Assembly: GCA_963745945.1 (NCBI GenBank)
Contig: CAVUZG010000004.1
Coordinates: forward strand, 1,550,001 to 1,614,000
Length of the DNA stretch: 64,000 bases
From: DATFVA01 sp963745945
GTDB lineage: Bacteria; Bacteroidota; Ignavibacteria; Ignavibacteriales; Ignavibacteriaceae
Reading direction: 5' to 3'
The position numbers and the translations under genes are program-made. Of the stretch, positions 17,844 to 27,915 are shown one piece after another (positions within the stretch are counted from its first letter, which is position 1; the number at the start of each line of letters is the position of its first letter). The notes under the pieces were generated by a model, which worked only from the letters and a program-made list of their open reading frames with translations, ran no database searches and was not told the DNA's origin.

Positions 17844-20800
17844 ATGAAGCAGGTTTACTTTTTAACTTTTGCTGTTTTAATTTCACTTATATTTGATTCA
17901 AATCTTTCTGCACAGACGCAACCTGCAAACATTAATCAAACCAATCAGAGGATTCTATCTTCAGATCAGCCCTTTGCTTCATACTGGTTCCCGCTTGATC
18001 TTTTAAGCTGGTCGCCCACAAGTGATCCTGATGCACCTTACAATCGTTCCGGAGTTGCTTTAAAAGATAAATATGTTGACAGCCTTTCAATTGTTAATTC
18101 TAATGCAAGGGTTAATGAAGCAACTGTAAATCCTCTTGCAGCATTCGCACCTACAAGTGATAATCCATCTCAGGGTTCTTTAAATATTGATTATTACTCG
18201 TTCAGTTTCTGGCAGTATGTTAACCAGCTTGTTTTCTGGGGAGGTTCTGCAGGCGAGGGTTTAATACTCGCACCAAACCCGACTATAATAGATGCGGCCC
18301 ACCGAAACGGTGTAAAAATCTTAGGTAACATTTTCTTTCCTCCGGCAGCTTATGGCGGACAGTTTCAATGGGTAAATGATTTTCTTCAGAAAAGCGGAAA
18401 CACCTTTCCAGTTGCAGATAAATTAATTGAAGCAGCAGAATATTACGGTTTCGATGGATGGTTTATTAACCAGGAAACTTCAGGCGGTAATTCACAAACT
18501 GCAGCCGATATGAGAGATTTTATGATTTACTTTCAGCAGCATTCAAACCTTGAAATAGAATGGTATGATGCGATGACTGAAAGCGGAAGTGTTTCCTGGC
18601 AGAATCAGCTTGATACTCAGAACGACTGGTTTTTTCAGTATGGCGATACTCTTGTTTCGCAGACAATGTTTTTAAATTTTAACTGGTCATCAACAGGATT
18701 AAATAACTCGCGTACTCTTGCTCAAAGTTTAGGCAGAAGCGAGTATGATTTATTTGCAGGTATTGATGTTGAGGCAAATGGATATAATAGTTTTGTAAAC
18801 TGGTCTTCCCTTTTTCCGGCAAATCAGTCGCACATAACTTCACTCGGAATTTACAGACCTGACTGGTGCTACAATTCCTCTACAGATATAAATAACTATT
18901 ATGATAATTCGAGCACATTCTGGGTTGGGTGGAATCACGATCCGAGCAATACTACAACTTCAAATAACTGGAAAGGAATTGCAAATTATATTCCTGCTTT
19001 CACTCCGATTACATCCGTTCCTTTTACAACAAATTTCTGTACAGGACAGGGTTACGATTTTTATATAGATGGAGAAAAATTATCCTATCCTGATTTATCT
19101 GCAAACGGATGGAATAATTTGTCGCTACAGGATGTTCTGCCAACTTGGAGATGGATTGTGCAGAGCAGCGGAACAAAGCTTACTCCGGAATTTGATTTTA
19201 CTGATGCATACTATGGCGGAAACTGTTTAAAGATCTCAGGTGATTTGACAAGCGATAATCTCATTAAACTTTACAAAGCAAACTGTACTGTTTCATCAAA
19301 TACAAAAATTGATATCGCTTTTAAAACAGGAAGCATTGGATCAACAAATATGAAAGTCGGTTTGGCTTTTGAGAATGATCCTTCTTCATTCATTTATTTT
19401 GATGTGGGAAGTACAAACTCTGCAGACTGGAATCTGAAAACAATTGATATCAGTTCATACAGCGGACAAAAGATTGAAGAGACTGCTCTTTTCTTTACAG
19501 GCAGCTTTGGAACCGGTTATGAAATGAAAGTCGGAAGAATTGGAATTTATAATGGTTCTATCGGAACTCCGAATCCTCCGGCAAATCTTTATGTGGAAGA
19601 TAAAACTGATGAATCAGGTTTTGTAACTTTAAGATTAAGATGGGATCATTCAACAAGTGATGTTTATTATTATAATGTTTTCAGAAGAAACCAGGACAGT
19701 TCGCTCACCTATCTCGGCGGAACAGCGAACAATGCTTACTTTGTTCCTTTTGTAAAATATGAAAACGGCGACAGCGCTGTGTCTGTTTTAGTTCAGGCAG
19801 TCGGAAATGATTTTGGTGAATCTGATTTTGCCGAAACAACATTTGAATGGTTTTCTGCTCCGGGAATGGCTTCGAATCCTTCACCAACAAACGAAGATAC
19901 TTTATCAATCAGGAATCCTTCACTTAGCTGGACTCCGGGAAATGGCACAACTTCAAATGATGTTTATTTGGGAACAACTAATCCTCCTTCATTTGTAAGT
20001 AATATAACTTCAAATACTTATCAGACAGAATTACTTTCTCCGAACACAACCTACTATTGGAGAATTGATTGTAAAAATCAATACTATACAACCGAAGGAC
20101 AAGTCTGGACTTTCACAACAGGAACTTCTGTTGCTGATACCAATGGATATGCTCTTCAGTTTGACGGCACAGATGATCTGCTTGACTGCGGCAACAACAG
20201 TTCACTTCAGATTACAGGAAACAAAATAACTCTTGAAGCATGGATAAATGTAAGTGAGTTTAAAAGCCAGCCTTATACAGGAAGTGTTATTGTAAAAGAC
20301 CAGGGATCAAACTCATCCGGTTATATGATACGATGCGGCGGAAACGGAATAATAAATTTTAATATCGGAAACGGAAGCTGGCATGAAATCAACACCCCCG
20401 TAAATGCCGTGGATTTAAATAACTGGCATCACGTTGCAGCAACTTATGATGGAAGCCAGATGAAAATTTATATCGACGGGAACCTTGATGCACAAAATAA
20501 TATCTCAATTAATATCGGCAATGCGAATAACAGCAATCTGTTTGTTGGTGAATCACCGGGATTTCCGGGAAGAGTTTTTAACGGAAAAATTGATGAAGTA
20601 AGAATCTGGAATGTTGCACGTACTCAATCGGAAATTCAAAGCACAATGAACATTTCGTTATCGCCCGAATATTATACTTCACCAGACAGCGGACTTGTCG
20701 GTTACTGGAAATTTGATGAAGGTACAGGACAAACAGCAGCTGATTTATCGTACTTTGGAAATAATGCAATTCTTGGCACTTCACCCGATCCTGATGCTAG

Positions 20801-21137
20801 TGATCCGGAGTGGGTTCCGGCAAACATTCTAATCCTTGGTGCAAAAGATGACAATTCCACAGCACAAATTCCGGCTGAATATAATCTGTCACAAAATTAT
20901 CCCAATCCATTTAATCCTGAGACAATTATTAATTATCAATTAACAATGAATAATTATGTTACGATTAAGGTATATGATATTCTCGGAAGAGAAGTTGCAA
21001 CATTAGTTAATGAAGAAAAACCTGCCGGAAAATATTCTCTTAACTTTGACGCTTCTAAACTCAGCAGCGGAATTTACTTCTATAGAATAAAAGCAGGGAG
21101 TTTTACTCAAACAAGAAAAATGATCCTCCTGCGTTAA
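17844..21137 (+). CDS. Secreted GH85 endo-beta-N-acetylglucosaminidase with FN3, LamG and T9SS domains
   Basis: Start at 17844 (1097 residues) gives a clean signal peptide ending LSAQ; an ATG at 17832 adds four residues and cannot be excluded. Residues about 40-400 are a GH85 catalytic domain: SYWFPLDLLSW opening, substrate-side NIFFPPAAYGG, and FDGWFINQETSGG with the family's catalytic Asn and Glu (N209, E211) spaced N-x-E. GH85 enzymes cut the chitobiose core of N-linked glycans. A carbohydrate-binding-like domain (about 400-570), FN3-like modules (about 570-760), a LamG/concanavalin-like domain (about 767-985) and a type A T9SS sorting domain (NYPNPFNPE ... SGIYFYRI ... KMILLR) follow. Inference: surface-bound N-glycan harvesting. 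Confidence 0.88.
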   Translation: MKQVYFLTFAVLISLIFDSNLSAQTQPANINQTNQRILSSDQPFASYWFPLDLLSWSPTSDPDAPYNRSGVALKDKYVDSLSIVNSNARVNEATVNPLAAFAPTSDNPSQGSLNIDYYSFSFWQYVNQLVFWGGSAGEGLILAPNPTIIDAAHRNGVKILGNIFFPPAAYGGQFQWVNDFLQKSGNTFPVADKLIEAAEYYGFDGWFINQETSGGNSQTAADMRDFMIYFQQHSNLEIEWYDAMTESGSVSWQNQLDTQNDWFFQYGDTLVSQTMFLNFNWSSTGLNNSRTLAQSLGRSEYDLFAGIDVEANGYNSFVNWSSLFPANQSHITSLGIYRPDWCYNSSTDINNYYDNSSTFWVGWNHDPSNTTTSNNWKGIANYIPAFTPITSVPFTTNFCTGQGYDFYIDGEKLSYPDLSANGWNNLSLQDVLPTWRWIVQSSGTKLTPEFDFTDAYYGGNCLKISGDLTSDNLIKLYKANCTVSSNTKIDIAFKTGSIGSTNMKVGLAFENDPSSFIYFDVGSTNSADWNLKTIDISSYSGQKIEETALFFTGSFGTGYEMKVGRIGIYNGSIGTPNPPANLYVEDKTDESGFVTLRLRWDHSTSDVYYYNVFRRNQDSSLTYLGGTANNAYFVPFVKYENGDSAVSVLVQAVGNDFGESDFAETTFEWFSAPGMASNPSPTNEDTLSIRNPSLSWTPGNGTTSNDVYLGTTNPPSFVSNITSNTYQTELLSPNTTYYWRIDCKNQYYTTEGQVWTFTTGTSVADTNGYALQFDGTDDLLDCGNNSSLQITGNKITLEAWINVSEFKSQPYTGSVIVKDQGSNSSGYMIRCGGNGIINFNIGNGSWHEINTPVNAVDLNNWHHVAATYDGSQMKIYIDGNLDAQNNISINIGNANNSNLFVGESPGFPGRVFNGKIDEVRIWNVARTQSEIQSTMNISLSPEYYTSPDSGLVGYWKFDEGTGQTAADLSYFGNNAILGTSPDPDASDPEWVPANILILGAKDDNSTAQIPAEYNLSQNYPNPFNPETIINYQLTMNNYVTIKVYDILGREVATLVNEEKPAGKYSLNFDASKLSSGIYFYRIKAGSFTQTRKMILLR

Positions 21138-21193
21138 CACTTCGGCGGACAGGTTTTGATGAAGTAAAAAATAAGATATCTCTGGTATTCCAG

Positions 21194-21236
21194 AATATTG
21201 CCTGATATCTTTATTTGCCGCCGGGCAATATTTTAC
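21194..21236 (+). terminator. Possible terminator after the GH85 gene
   Basis: 9-bp stem AATATTGCC (21194-21202) / GGCAATATT (21224-21232) with a 21-nt loop and a short TTT tail. A competing AAGATATC/GATATCTT pairing overlaps it (about 21172-21211). Confidence 0.4.
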
Positions 21237-21613
21237 TTGGTATTCATCAAATATTAGTCTAAGTTAAACTGAAACCTAAATCCACTCCTTGAGGAATGGT
21301 GATAAATCTAATAATCTATTGCCCGTACTTCTGGAATTCCTCTTCTCTCCTTAAGCGTTGATACGGTTCTCTGTAACGAGTTCTGTGTTCACGTATATTC
21401 TTTTTTACTATTACTTCCGTATTTGACAGGGAAATATATGACCGCCCCCCACATAAGCCTTTTTTTGAAAGATTTAAATTTACCTGAGTCAGCTTCATCG
21501 TCTCATATTGTTATATCAATATACGTTATCCGATACCAATACCTGTTTAGTAAAAACAATAAATAATCCGGCCGAAAAATCAGTTTATAAATTCAATAAA
21601 TAAGGAACAAAAA
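21237..21613. other. Intergenic region
   Basis: About 380 bp with no convincing gene. A 60-codon minus-strand frame (21316-21498) has no ribosome-binding site and no recognisable similarity. The end contains AAGGA before the next start codon. Confidence 0.5.
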
Positions 21614-22498
21614 ATGTCTAAGGCGAAAATGTTAATATTGACTGCAATAATATTGCTGCTCTCCCTTTCAAAGATGTCCGCACAAAACCAAGGTCATCTA
21701 TTAATAAAAGCATTTGATGGTTCATACATTGAAAGTCAGGAAGTAAAAGAGTTTGATGAACAGCAACTTGTACTGGGTAAAGTTCAGGATGACGGTTCAG
21801 TAAAAACTGTAAAGCTTGAAGGAAAAATAACAAGGCTGGATTATCGTGATCCTGATAATCGTTCTTCACTTGAACGTATACGAAACTATGAGGATGCTTT
21901 CAAAAAAGCAGGCTATGAAATAAAATTCAGTTGCAGCAAGGAGGAGTGCGGACCGGAAATTCAGATTGAGTCTATAGGTTATTATCCGCCCGAACGTTAC
22001 CTGACTGCTTTTCAAAAGCGAGAAGAAGGAAATATATGGATCGGTGTTTTTGTAGCAGAAGGTCCCTGGACGAAAATCAGAATTGTTGAAGAAAAACCGA
22101 TGGAAAGCGGTAAGGTAAAAATAACGGCAGCTCTTCTGAAAACAAATGTTCTTAAAGATGGTCATATGTCAATCTACGGAATTTACTTTGACACTGGTAA
22201 ATACGAAATAAAACCTGAATCTTCTGAAACTTTAACTGAGATTGCAGCTTTCCTGAAAAACAATTCGTCGCTACAAGTGTACGTTGTTGGTCATACTGAT
22301 AACGCCGGGAAGTTAAATGACAATATGGAACTTTCTCAAAAACGAGCAGAAGCAGTAGTGAACGAATTAGTTTCTAAATACAAAGTTTCCTCATCTAGTA
22401 TTCAGGCACACGGGGTAGGGCCATTAGTACCGGTTGCAACAAACGATACAGAAGAAGGAAAAGAGTTAAACAGACGAGTTGAAATAGTAAAGAACTAA
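21614..22498 (+). CDS. DUF4892-like protein with C-terminal OmpA domain
   Basis: 294 residues with signal peptide (LSLSKMSAQNQG) and AAGGA eight bases before the ATG. The N-terminal two-thirds (HLLIKAFDGSYIE ... YEDAFKKAGYEIKFSC) resembles DUF4892 proteins, which combine such a region with OmpA. Residues about 190-294 are an OmpA/MotB peptidoglycan-binding domain (IYFDTGKYEIKPES, VVGHTDNAGKLNDNMELSQKRAEAV, ELNRRVEIV). The protein therefore anchors in the periplasm to the cell wall. It is the first of three closely spaced genes (gaps 32 and 57 bp). A broken copy of its 3' end lies at 27633-27818. Confidence 0.85.
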   Translation: MSKAKMLILTAIILLLSLSKMSAQNQGHLLIKAFDGSYIESQEVKEFDEQQLVLGKVQDDGSVKTVKLEGKITRLDYRDPDNRSSLERIRNYEDAFKKAGYEIKFSCSKEECGPEIQIESIGYYPPERYLTAFQKREEGNIWIGVFVAEGPWTKIRIVEEKPMESGKVKITAALLKTNVLKDGHMSIYGIYFDTGKYEIKPESSETLTEIAAFLKNNSSLQVYVVGHTDNAGKLNDNMELSQKRAEAVVNELVSKYKVSSSSIQAHGVGPLVPVATNDTEEGKELNRRVEIVKN

Positions 22499-22530
22499 TT
22501 TTTTAGTGTAACAAATATTATAGGTGTTAT

Positions 22531-23184
22531 GTGAATTGTGCAAATAAAAAGAAAAAACATAATTTAATCCTATTTAAATCTTTCACTGTTTTTTTTACAA
22601 TAACAACAACTATTGTAATTGCCCTTCTAACAAATGCATCGTTGCTGATTGCGAGTGAAAGGAATCAACAAGATTCTGTAACGATTAGAAATGAAGAGTA
22701 TCGATTTGAAGTAACAACTCCGGAAAGCTGGACATTCAAAAAAATCGTGCAGCAAGACCCTTACGAAGAAATGAAGTCGGGTTTATATGGTTCCTCAATC
22801 TCCGCCGACGAGCAGGAACCGGAAGGCTGGAATTGTTTTAAGCTCATCTCTACCGACACATCGGATAATAATCCTCAGCCTTTTCTTATAATCTATGCCC
22901 ACAAAGCACCAGAACAAAATCGGGAGGAATTTACGAAGCTGTTCAAAATGTCAATCTCAAGATTTAATGGAAAGAATTTAGACTCAAACTGGGATTTCGC
23001 TGTTGGAGATGCGAAAGGTTTCGATTGTACCTATGGCCTTGGCGCCAAAGTTCGCTATACAGCTCTCTACAGGGATGGAATACGAGTTGTCATTATGTAC
23101 TTTTTTCCCTCAAGTGATCCAACTGCTTTTGATATGTATGCACCTGAGGTTGATGCTGTCATTCGGTCTTTGCAGATTGAATAG
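22531..23184 (+). CDS. Hypothetical membrane-anchored protein, PsbP/DUF1795-like fold possible
   Basis: 217 residues from GTG; the ATG two bases upstream is immediately followed by TGA in its frame, and AGGTG is suitably placed. One N-terminal membrane helix or uncleaved signal (about 14-40). The soluble part has the order NEEYRFEVTTPESWTFKK at the start and AVIRSLQIE at the end, a pattern shared by PsbP/MOG1-like secreted proteins (weak inference). No catalytic motif. It sits between an OmpA protein and a secreted T9SS protein on the same strand. Confidence 0.7.
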   Translation: MNCANKKKKHNLILFKSFTVFFTITTTIVIALLTNASLLIASERNQQDSVTIRNEEYRFEVTTPESWTFKKIVQQDPYEEMKSGLYGSSISADEQEPEGWNCFKLISTDTSDNNPQPFLIIYAHKAPEQNREEFTKLFKMSISRFNGKNLDSNWDFAVGDAKGFDCTYGLGAKVRYTALYRDGIRVVIMYFFPSSDPTAFDMYAPEVDAVIRSLQIE

Positions 23185-23241
23185 TCGAATATAGATTTTA
23201 AAAATAATTAGTTGATTCGTAAAAAAATTACAGGAGCAAAA

Positions 23242-24927
23242 ATGAAAGTCTCTAATATTGTTATTCTTATTGTTTTACTATGTTTTCTTAGTTTAGATTT
23301 GTCCGCTCAGGTAACACAGGAGTGGGTTGCAAGATACAACGGGCCAAACAACAACTTTGAGTATGCTTATTCTATGGCAGTTGATGATTCGGGAAATGTC
23401 TATGTAACAGGCTCTAGTCCCGGAATCGGGACCTTTACTGATTATGCAACTATTAAATACAACACCTTAGGTGAAGAGCAATGGGCTGCAAGATATAACG
23501 GATCTCAAAACTCTACTGATGAGAGCAAATCTATTGCTATAGACGACTCAGGAAATGTTTATGTTACAGGTAATAGCGCGGGAGACGGAACTGGTATGGA
23601 CTATGCAACAATCAAGTATAACTCTTCTGGAATTGAGCAGTGGGTCTCAAGATATAGTTTGTTGCAAACCGCTGCTGGTGATTTTAGCAATTCTATTGCA
23701 GTTGACAAATTCGGTAACGTATATGTAACTGGCCATAGCGAGGGGGGCCAAACAGGTACTGATATTGCAACAATTAAGTATAATTCTTCCGGGGACTCTG
23801 TCTGGGTTCAAGTATTTAACACCCCGGGGGCTGGCACTCAAGAAATGGCAAATGCCCTTGCAATCGACACTCTTGGTAATGTCTATGTTTCGGGATGGAG
23901 ATTTACTCCCGGTACAACGACGAATGATAACTACTTAACTATCAAATATAATTCCGCAGGTCTTCAATTATGGGTAGCTGAATACGACGGTCCTGCAAAT
24001 TCAAATGACATTGTGAATGCCTTGGTAGTTGACGGTAATGGAAATGTTTATGTTACTGGAAATAGCCAGAATTCACTTGTTTCCGGCGGAGACAACGACT
24101 ATGCGACAGTAAAGTATAATTCTTCGGGGATTGAGCAGTGGACTGCGAGGTTCAATGGACCGGGAAATCCTTCCTCCGCCGCACAGGACATTCCACACTC
24201 CATCGCTGTTGATGACTCGGGGAACGTTTTTGTTACTGGTGGAAGTGTTGATGTAAATGGCTCAACAACTGATTATGTTACTATCAAATATAATTCATTA
24301 GGCGCAGAGCAGTGGATTTCTATATATGGTGGGATCGTAAGCAGCAGCAGTGATGAAGCCAATACTCTTGCGATTGACAACCTGGGTAATGTGTATGTGA
24401 CTGGAACTAGCGGGACTTTCGGTGGAACAAAAGCTGACTATGCTACAGTAAAGTATAATTCGTTAGGTGTTCAGCAATGGGCAGAAAGATACAATGGACC
24501 TCCGGGAAATGGAAATGATAAAGCTAATTCAATCGTACTGGATAACCTGGGTAATGTTTACGTATCTGGGACTAGTGCTGGATCTGGAACTTCGGATGAT
24601 TTTGCTACAATCAAGTATTCACAGACACCAACCGGTATTGACCAAACAGACTATAATCTACCAGGGAACTATTCCCTGCATCAAAACTATCCAAACCCTT
24701 TTAATCCAAGCACGACTATTAGTTACCAATTGCCAATCAACGGACAAGTAACACTTAAAGTTTATGATGTACTTGGAAATACAATTGCAATATTAGTTAA
24801 CGAAGAAAAACCGGCAGGAAATTATTCTGTAAATTTTAATGCTTCACATCTTGCGAGCGGAATATATTTTTACAGGATTTATTCGGGAAGTTTTACACAA
24901 ACAAGAAAAATGATATTGATGAAGTAA
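23242..24927 (+). CDS. Secreted SBBP-repeat propeller protein with T9SS sorting domain
   Basis: A TTG at 23212 extends the frame, but GGAG (23233-23236) six bases before the ATG at 23242 and the signal peptide MKVSNIVILIVLLCF...LSAQ fix the start; 561 residues. Eight or nine SBBP-type units alternate D-x-x-GNVYVTG with DYATIKYNSSGIEQW at about 55-residue spacing, predicting a beta-propeller. The C-terminus is a type A T9SS sorting domain (NYPNPFNPSTTISYQLP ... SGIYFYRI ... KMILMK). Function beyond surface display is unknown. The 3' end is convergent with the ATPase gene 39 bp away, with no obvious terminator between. Confidence 0.87.
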   Translation: MKVSNIVILIVLLCFLSLDLSAQVTQEWVARYNGPNNNFEYAYSMAVDDSGNVYVTGSSPGIGTFTDYATIKYNTLGEEQWAARYNGSQNSTDESKSIAIDDSGNVYVTGNSAGDGTGMDYATIKYNSSGIEQWVSRYSLLQTAAGDFSNSIAVDKFGNVYVTGHSEGGQTGTDIATIKYNSSGDSVWVQVFNTPGAGTQEMANALAIDTLGNVYVSGWRFTPGTTTNDNYLTIKYNSAGLQLWVAEYDGPANSNDIVNALVVDGNGNVYVTGNSQNSLVSGGDNDYATVKYNSSGIEQWTARFNGPGNPSSAAQDIPHSIAVDDSGNVFVTGGSVDVNGSTTDYVTIKYNSLGAEQWISIYGGIVSSSSDEANTLAIDNLGNVYVTGTSGTFGGTKADYATVKYNSLGVQQWAERYNGPPGNGNDKANSIVLDNLGNVYVSGTSAGSGTSDDFATIKYSQTPTGIDQTDYNLPGNYSLHQNYPNPFNPSTTISYQLPINGQVTLKVYDVLGNTIAILVNEEKPAGNYSVNFNASHLASGIYFYRIYSGSFTQTRKMILMK

Positions 24928-24966
24928 CGGATCTTTGCCAAATAAATTAATTCAAAATCAGACTGT

Positions 24967-27406
24967 TCAGATAAATTTTATTTCACTTACATCTTTCACA
25001 GATTCGTTAGCAAGCGGAATCCAGACAAGATTAAAATATTTAACGAATATATTTGTCTTCTGGGGTCTGATTTTGATTCTCTCAAACTCTTCAGTTGAAA
25101 TATCATATTTCTCACCAAGCCCGTCTATCTCACTTTGCAAAGTCTTTTCCAGTTCATCGTATTGAGCCTTAAGATCTTCAAGTTTTTCCCTGCTTAATGT
25201 TACATCCTGTTTTTCCTTCATTATTTTTGAGGCGGATCTCATTGTACTGCCTGCCCGACTTATTGTTGAAGCACTGAATGATTTTCTGCCCAACAGCGCT
25301 CCGAGTATTGTTGCACCTGCAGAAATAGCGGTTTGTAAAGTCTGTTGGGATGACTGCGCCTGTTCTTTAGCCATCCTGTCTTCGGCTGTTCTAATTTTGT
25401 TCTCCAAGCCGGTCAGCTTTGCCTGGTATTTGTCTTTCAGTTTCTGAACCTGCAAATCCTTGGCTTCCCTTGAAAGCTGATTCAGCCTTATTCTGAAATC
25501 CCGCTCCGTTTCACCCGGTTTTGACTGTTCATTTAATACTGAACTGTTAAAAATCTCCAGCGTGTAATTGTTGTATAGAAAATCTTTGAGGTCCTTCTCC
25601 CACGAACTGAAATTTTTTGAATCTTTAGCAGAATCCGGCAGATCAGCAAACTTTATTCCTTTCGATGCATCATTAGTAAGCTGGTTTAAATCAATTTCCA
25701 CCTCAAACGATGATTCCCAGTTTACAGGAATTGCTTCATCAGAAACAGGCGCTAAAAACATTGACTCCTTATCCAAATCAATTTTAGCTTTTCTATCGGA
25801 GAAAAGGATTTGTGTTTTACCAATAATATAAGGCAGATAGGATGTTTCATCCGGATTTATTTTTTGTGGATTTCTCAGAAGGAAGTTAGGTGAAATATTT
25901 TTCGGCAATACCGGCATTTGAGTATTTGCAACTGGTATTTTGATTACAGATTTAATTTCTTCTTTAGGATTCTGAGTAACCGTCTCACTATCTGAAGCGA
26001 CTAATAATTTTAACTGGCTTTTTGTTAATGGTCCTCTCAGATAAGATAAAGCCCACCGTGTTTGAAAAATCTGAATGTTATCATCGTTCACATTATTCAT
26101 CAGGAAAACACGTTTATCTAAATTGGCAATTATTTCCGAAATCCTTTTCCTGTCAAATGATTTACCGCCCACATCGTTCGCACCTTCAAGTCCGTCAATT
26201 AACCTATCAATATCTTTTTCAGTCTGCAGTCTTCCTATAAACCAGGTTCCGGCATTAGAAAGGCTTTTATAATCAAGGTCTATCGGGTTTTGTGTTGCGA
26301 GAACAAGTCCTAATCCAAATGCTCTTGCCTGTTTGAGCAAAGTAAGAAAAACTTTTTTAGAGGGAGGAGTTAGCAACGGGCGGAATGTATCCGAATATTT
26401 CATCAACATATAGCAAAGCACGCAGACTTGTAGTTCCGCTTTGTTTTCTCATCCAGCTTAATAATTGATTTAAAAACAGAGTTGTAAAAAACATTCTTTC
26501 CGAATCAGTTAAATGGGCAGTGTACATTATAGATACTTTGGGTTTGCCAGTTTCAGTAAATAAAAGTTTGTCGATAGATAAAGGTTCTCCGGTTAGCCAC
26601 GACTGGAAACGTAGGTGCAGAAAGAATATTATTGAGAAGCATTGCAAGTTCGAACCTTTCTTTCTGCGGATAGAAAGCATCGATATCGAATACACCGACT
26701 TTTTTCATCGGCGGGATTCTGTACACTTTGTATTAACGAGGCAAGATCAAGATTTTGTTTATTGCTCCAGTAAGTATTGAAATATGTTTGAAATCAGAAT
26801 ATGTTCTCTGCTTTTAATCGGATCAGTATCAATTCCAAGTAAACCAAGAATGCTTGAAGATGTGGTCGTTGTAATTTTTTCATTTAGCAAGTCAGGATCA
26901 TCTAATAAGCTTTCATCCGGCGCATCGAATGAATTTAAAATAGAAATTTGTTTTGCAGCAGAACTTCCGGGTGTGTAAATATTAAATTCCGCTGCAGATT
27001 TTAACTTACTTATTCTGCTTTGGTCCTGTCCCCAATCCTGTAAACCCTTCTTCCATAAATCCGCCTGTGATTTTGCAAACTCAAGTTCAGTCATATTCTT
27101 TCTTTCAGCGTCAGATTTATTTATCCAGGGAAGAAAATCTTCGGGTTTTAATTCCGGAAAGGTTAAAAGCAGATTAGTAATATCACCTTTAGGATCAATA
27201 ACTAGTGCAGGGATGTTATCAATTACGGCTTCTTCAAGTAATGAAATACACAAACCAGTTTTACCGCTGCCCGTCATTCCCACGCACACAGCATGAGTTG
27301 TCAAATCTTTAGATTGATAAAGCAGTAAATCTTCGGTTAGAGATTTGGTTTCCGGATTATAATTTTTACCTAAATAAAAAACACCTAATTTTTCAAAATC
27401 GATCAT
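24967..27406 (-). pseudogene. HerA-like/DUF853-type ATPase broken by four single-base insertions
   Basis: Read on the minus strand the segments join into one protein of about 811 residues once four extra bases are removed, at about 26772, 26713-26715, 26605 and 26368. The order is intact: Walker A GMTGSGKTGL near residue 45, the intervening domain, Walker B LLYVDEIFG, the PPSKK...LLKQARAFGLGLVLATQNP segment, GTWFIGRLQTEKD, then a coiled-coil C-terminal part. HerA-like ATPases are hexameric translocases; this branch, often labelled DUF853/DUF87, is of unknown role. GGGAGT precedes the ATG at 27406. Outside a 410-bp stretch the frame is perfect, so either decay has just begun or the consensus is wrong. 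As it stands no full protein can be made. Confidence 0.85.
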
Positions 27407-27632
27407 AATTTCTGACTCCCTGACTTAATTTAAAATGAAGCATATGAAATTGTTAGATTAAAATAAGATTTATTTCTTTAATTAATTGTTTCAAATATGG
27501 GAATCTCAAATAAATTTAAGACTACAATCATTAATCCTAAGCAACACCGCCTGTAAATTATTTAAGGAGTGATAGGATTCAGCTATACAAATATGTTTGT
27601 ATGCATTACCATCAGAAATATGATTGTTAATT
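27407..27632. other. Upstream region of the ATPase gene
   Basis: AT-rich DNA with no gene seen; together with the adjoining OmpA remnant (27633-27818) and about 100 bp after it, it fills the 509-bp gap between the ATPase and kinase genes. Confidence 0.5.
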
Positions 27633-27818
27633 CTTAAAGATAATATGGAGCTTTCATAAAAAAGGGCAGAAGCTGTTGTGAACGAATTGATTACAAAATA
27701 TAAAGTTGCATCATCAAGTCTTGAGGCACATGGTGTCGGACCTTTATCACCTGTTGCATCAAACGAAACAAAAGTGGGGAAAGAATTGAACAGAAGGGTT
27801 GAAATAGTTAAAAGATGA
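27633..27818 (+). pseudogene. Remnant of an OmpA-domain gene 3' end
   Basis: Reading from 27633 gives LKDNMELS, a TAA at 27657, then KRAEAVVNELITKYKV and on to ELNRRVEIVKR before a stop at 27816-27818. This matches the C-terminal 55-60 residues of the DUF4892/OmpA protein at 21614-22498 almost residue for residue (DNMELSQKRAEAVVNELVSKYKV there); the CAA codon has become TAA. No start codon or N-terminal part survives. It is a relic of a paralogue or of a partial duplication about 5 kb away. Confidence 0.85.
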
Positions 27819-27915
27819 TTCCGGAAGACAAAATATAATTGATAGGAAGGATGCTTAAATATATGATATTAGTGAAAATATTGAGGAAGTTCCATAAGAC
27901 TCTCAAAAACTGAAA

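Noticed and set aside
21316..21498. 60-codon minus-strand frame with a charged C-terminus
   Set aside because: No ribosome-binding site, no signal or domain, and composition compatible with chance in a 476-bp gap; it could not be supported.
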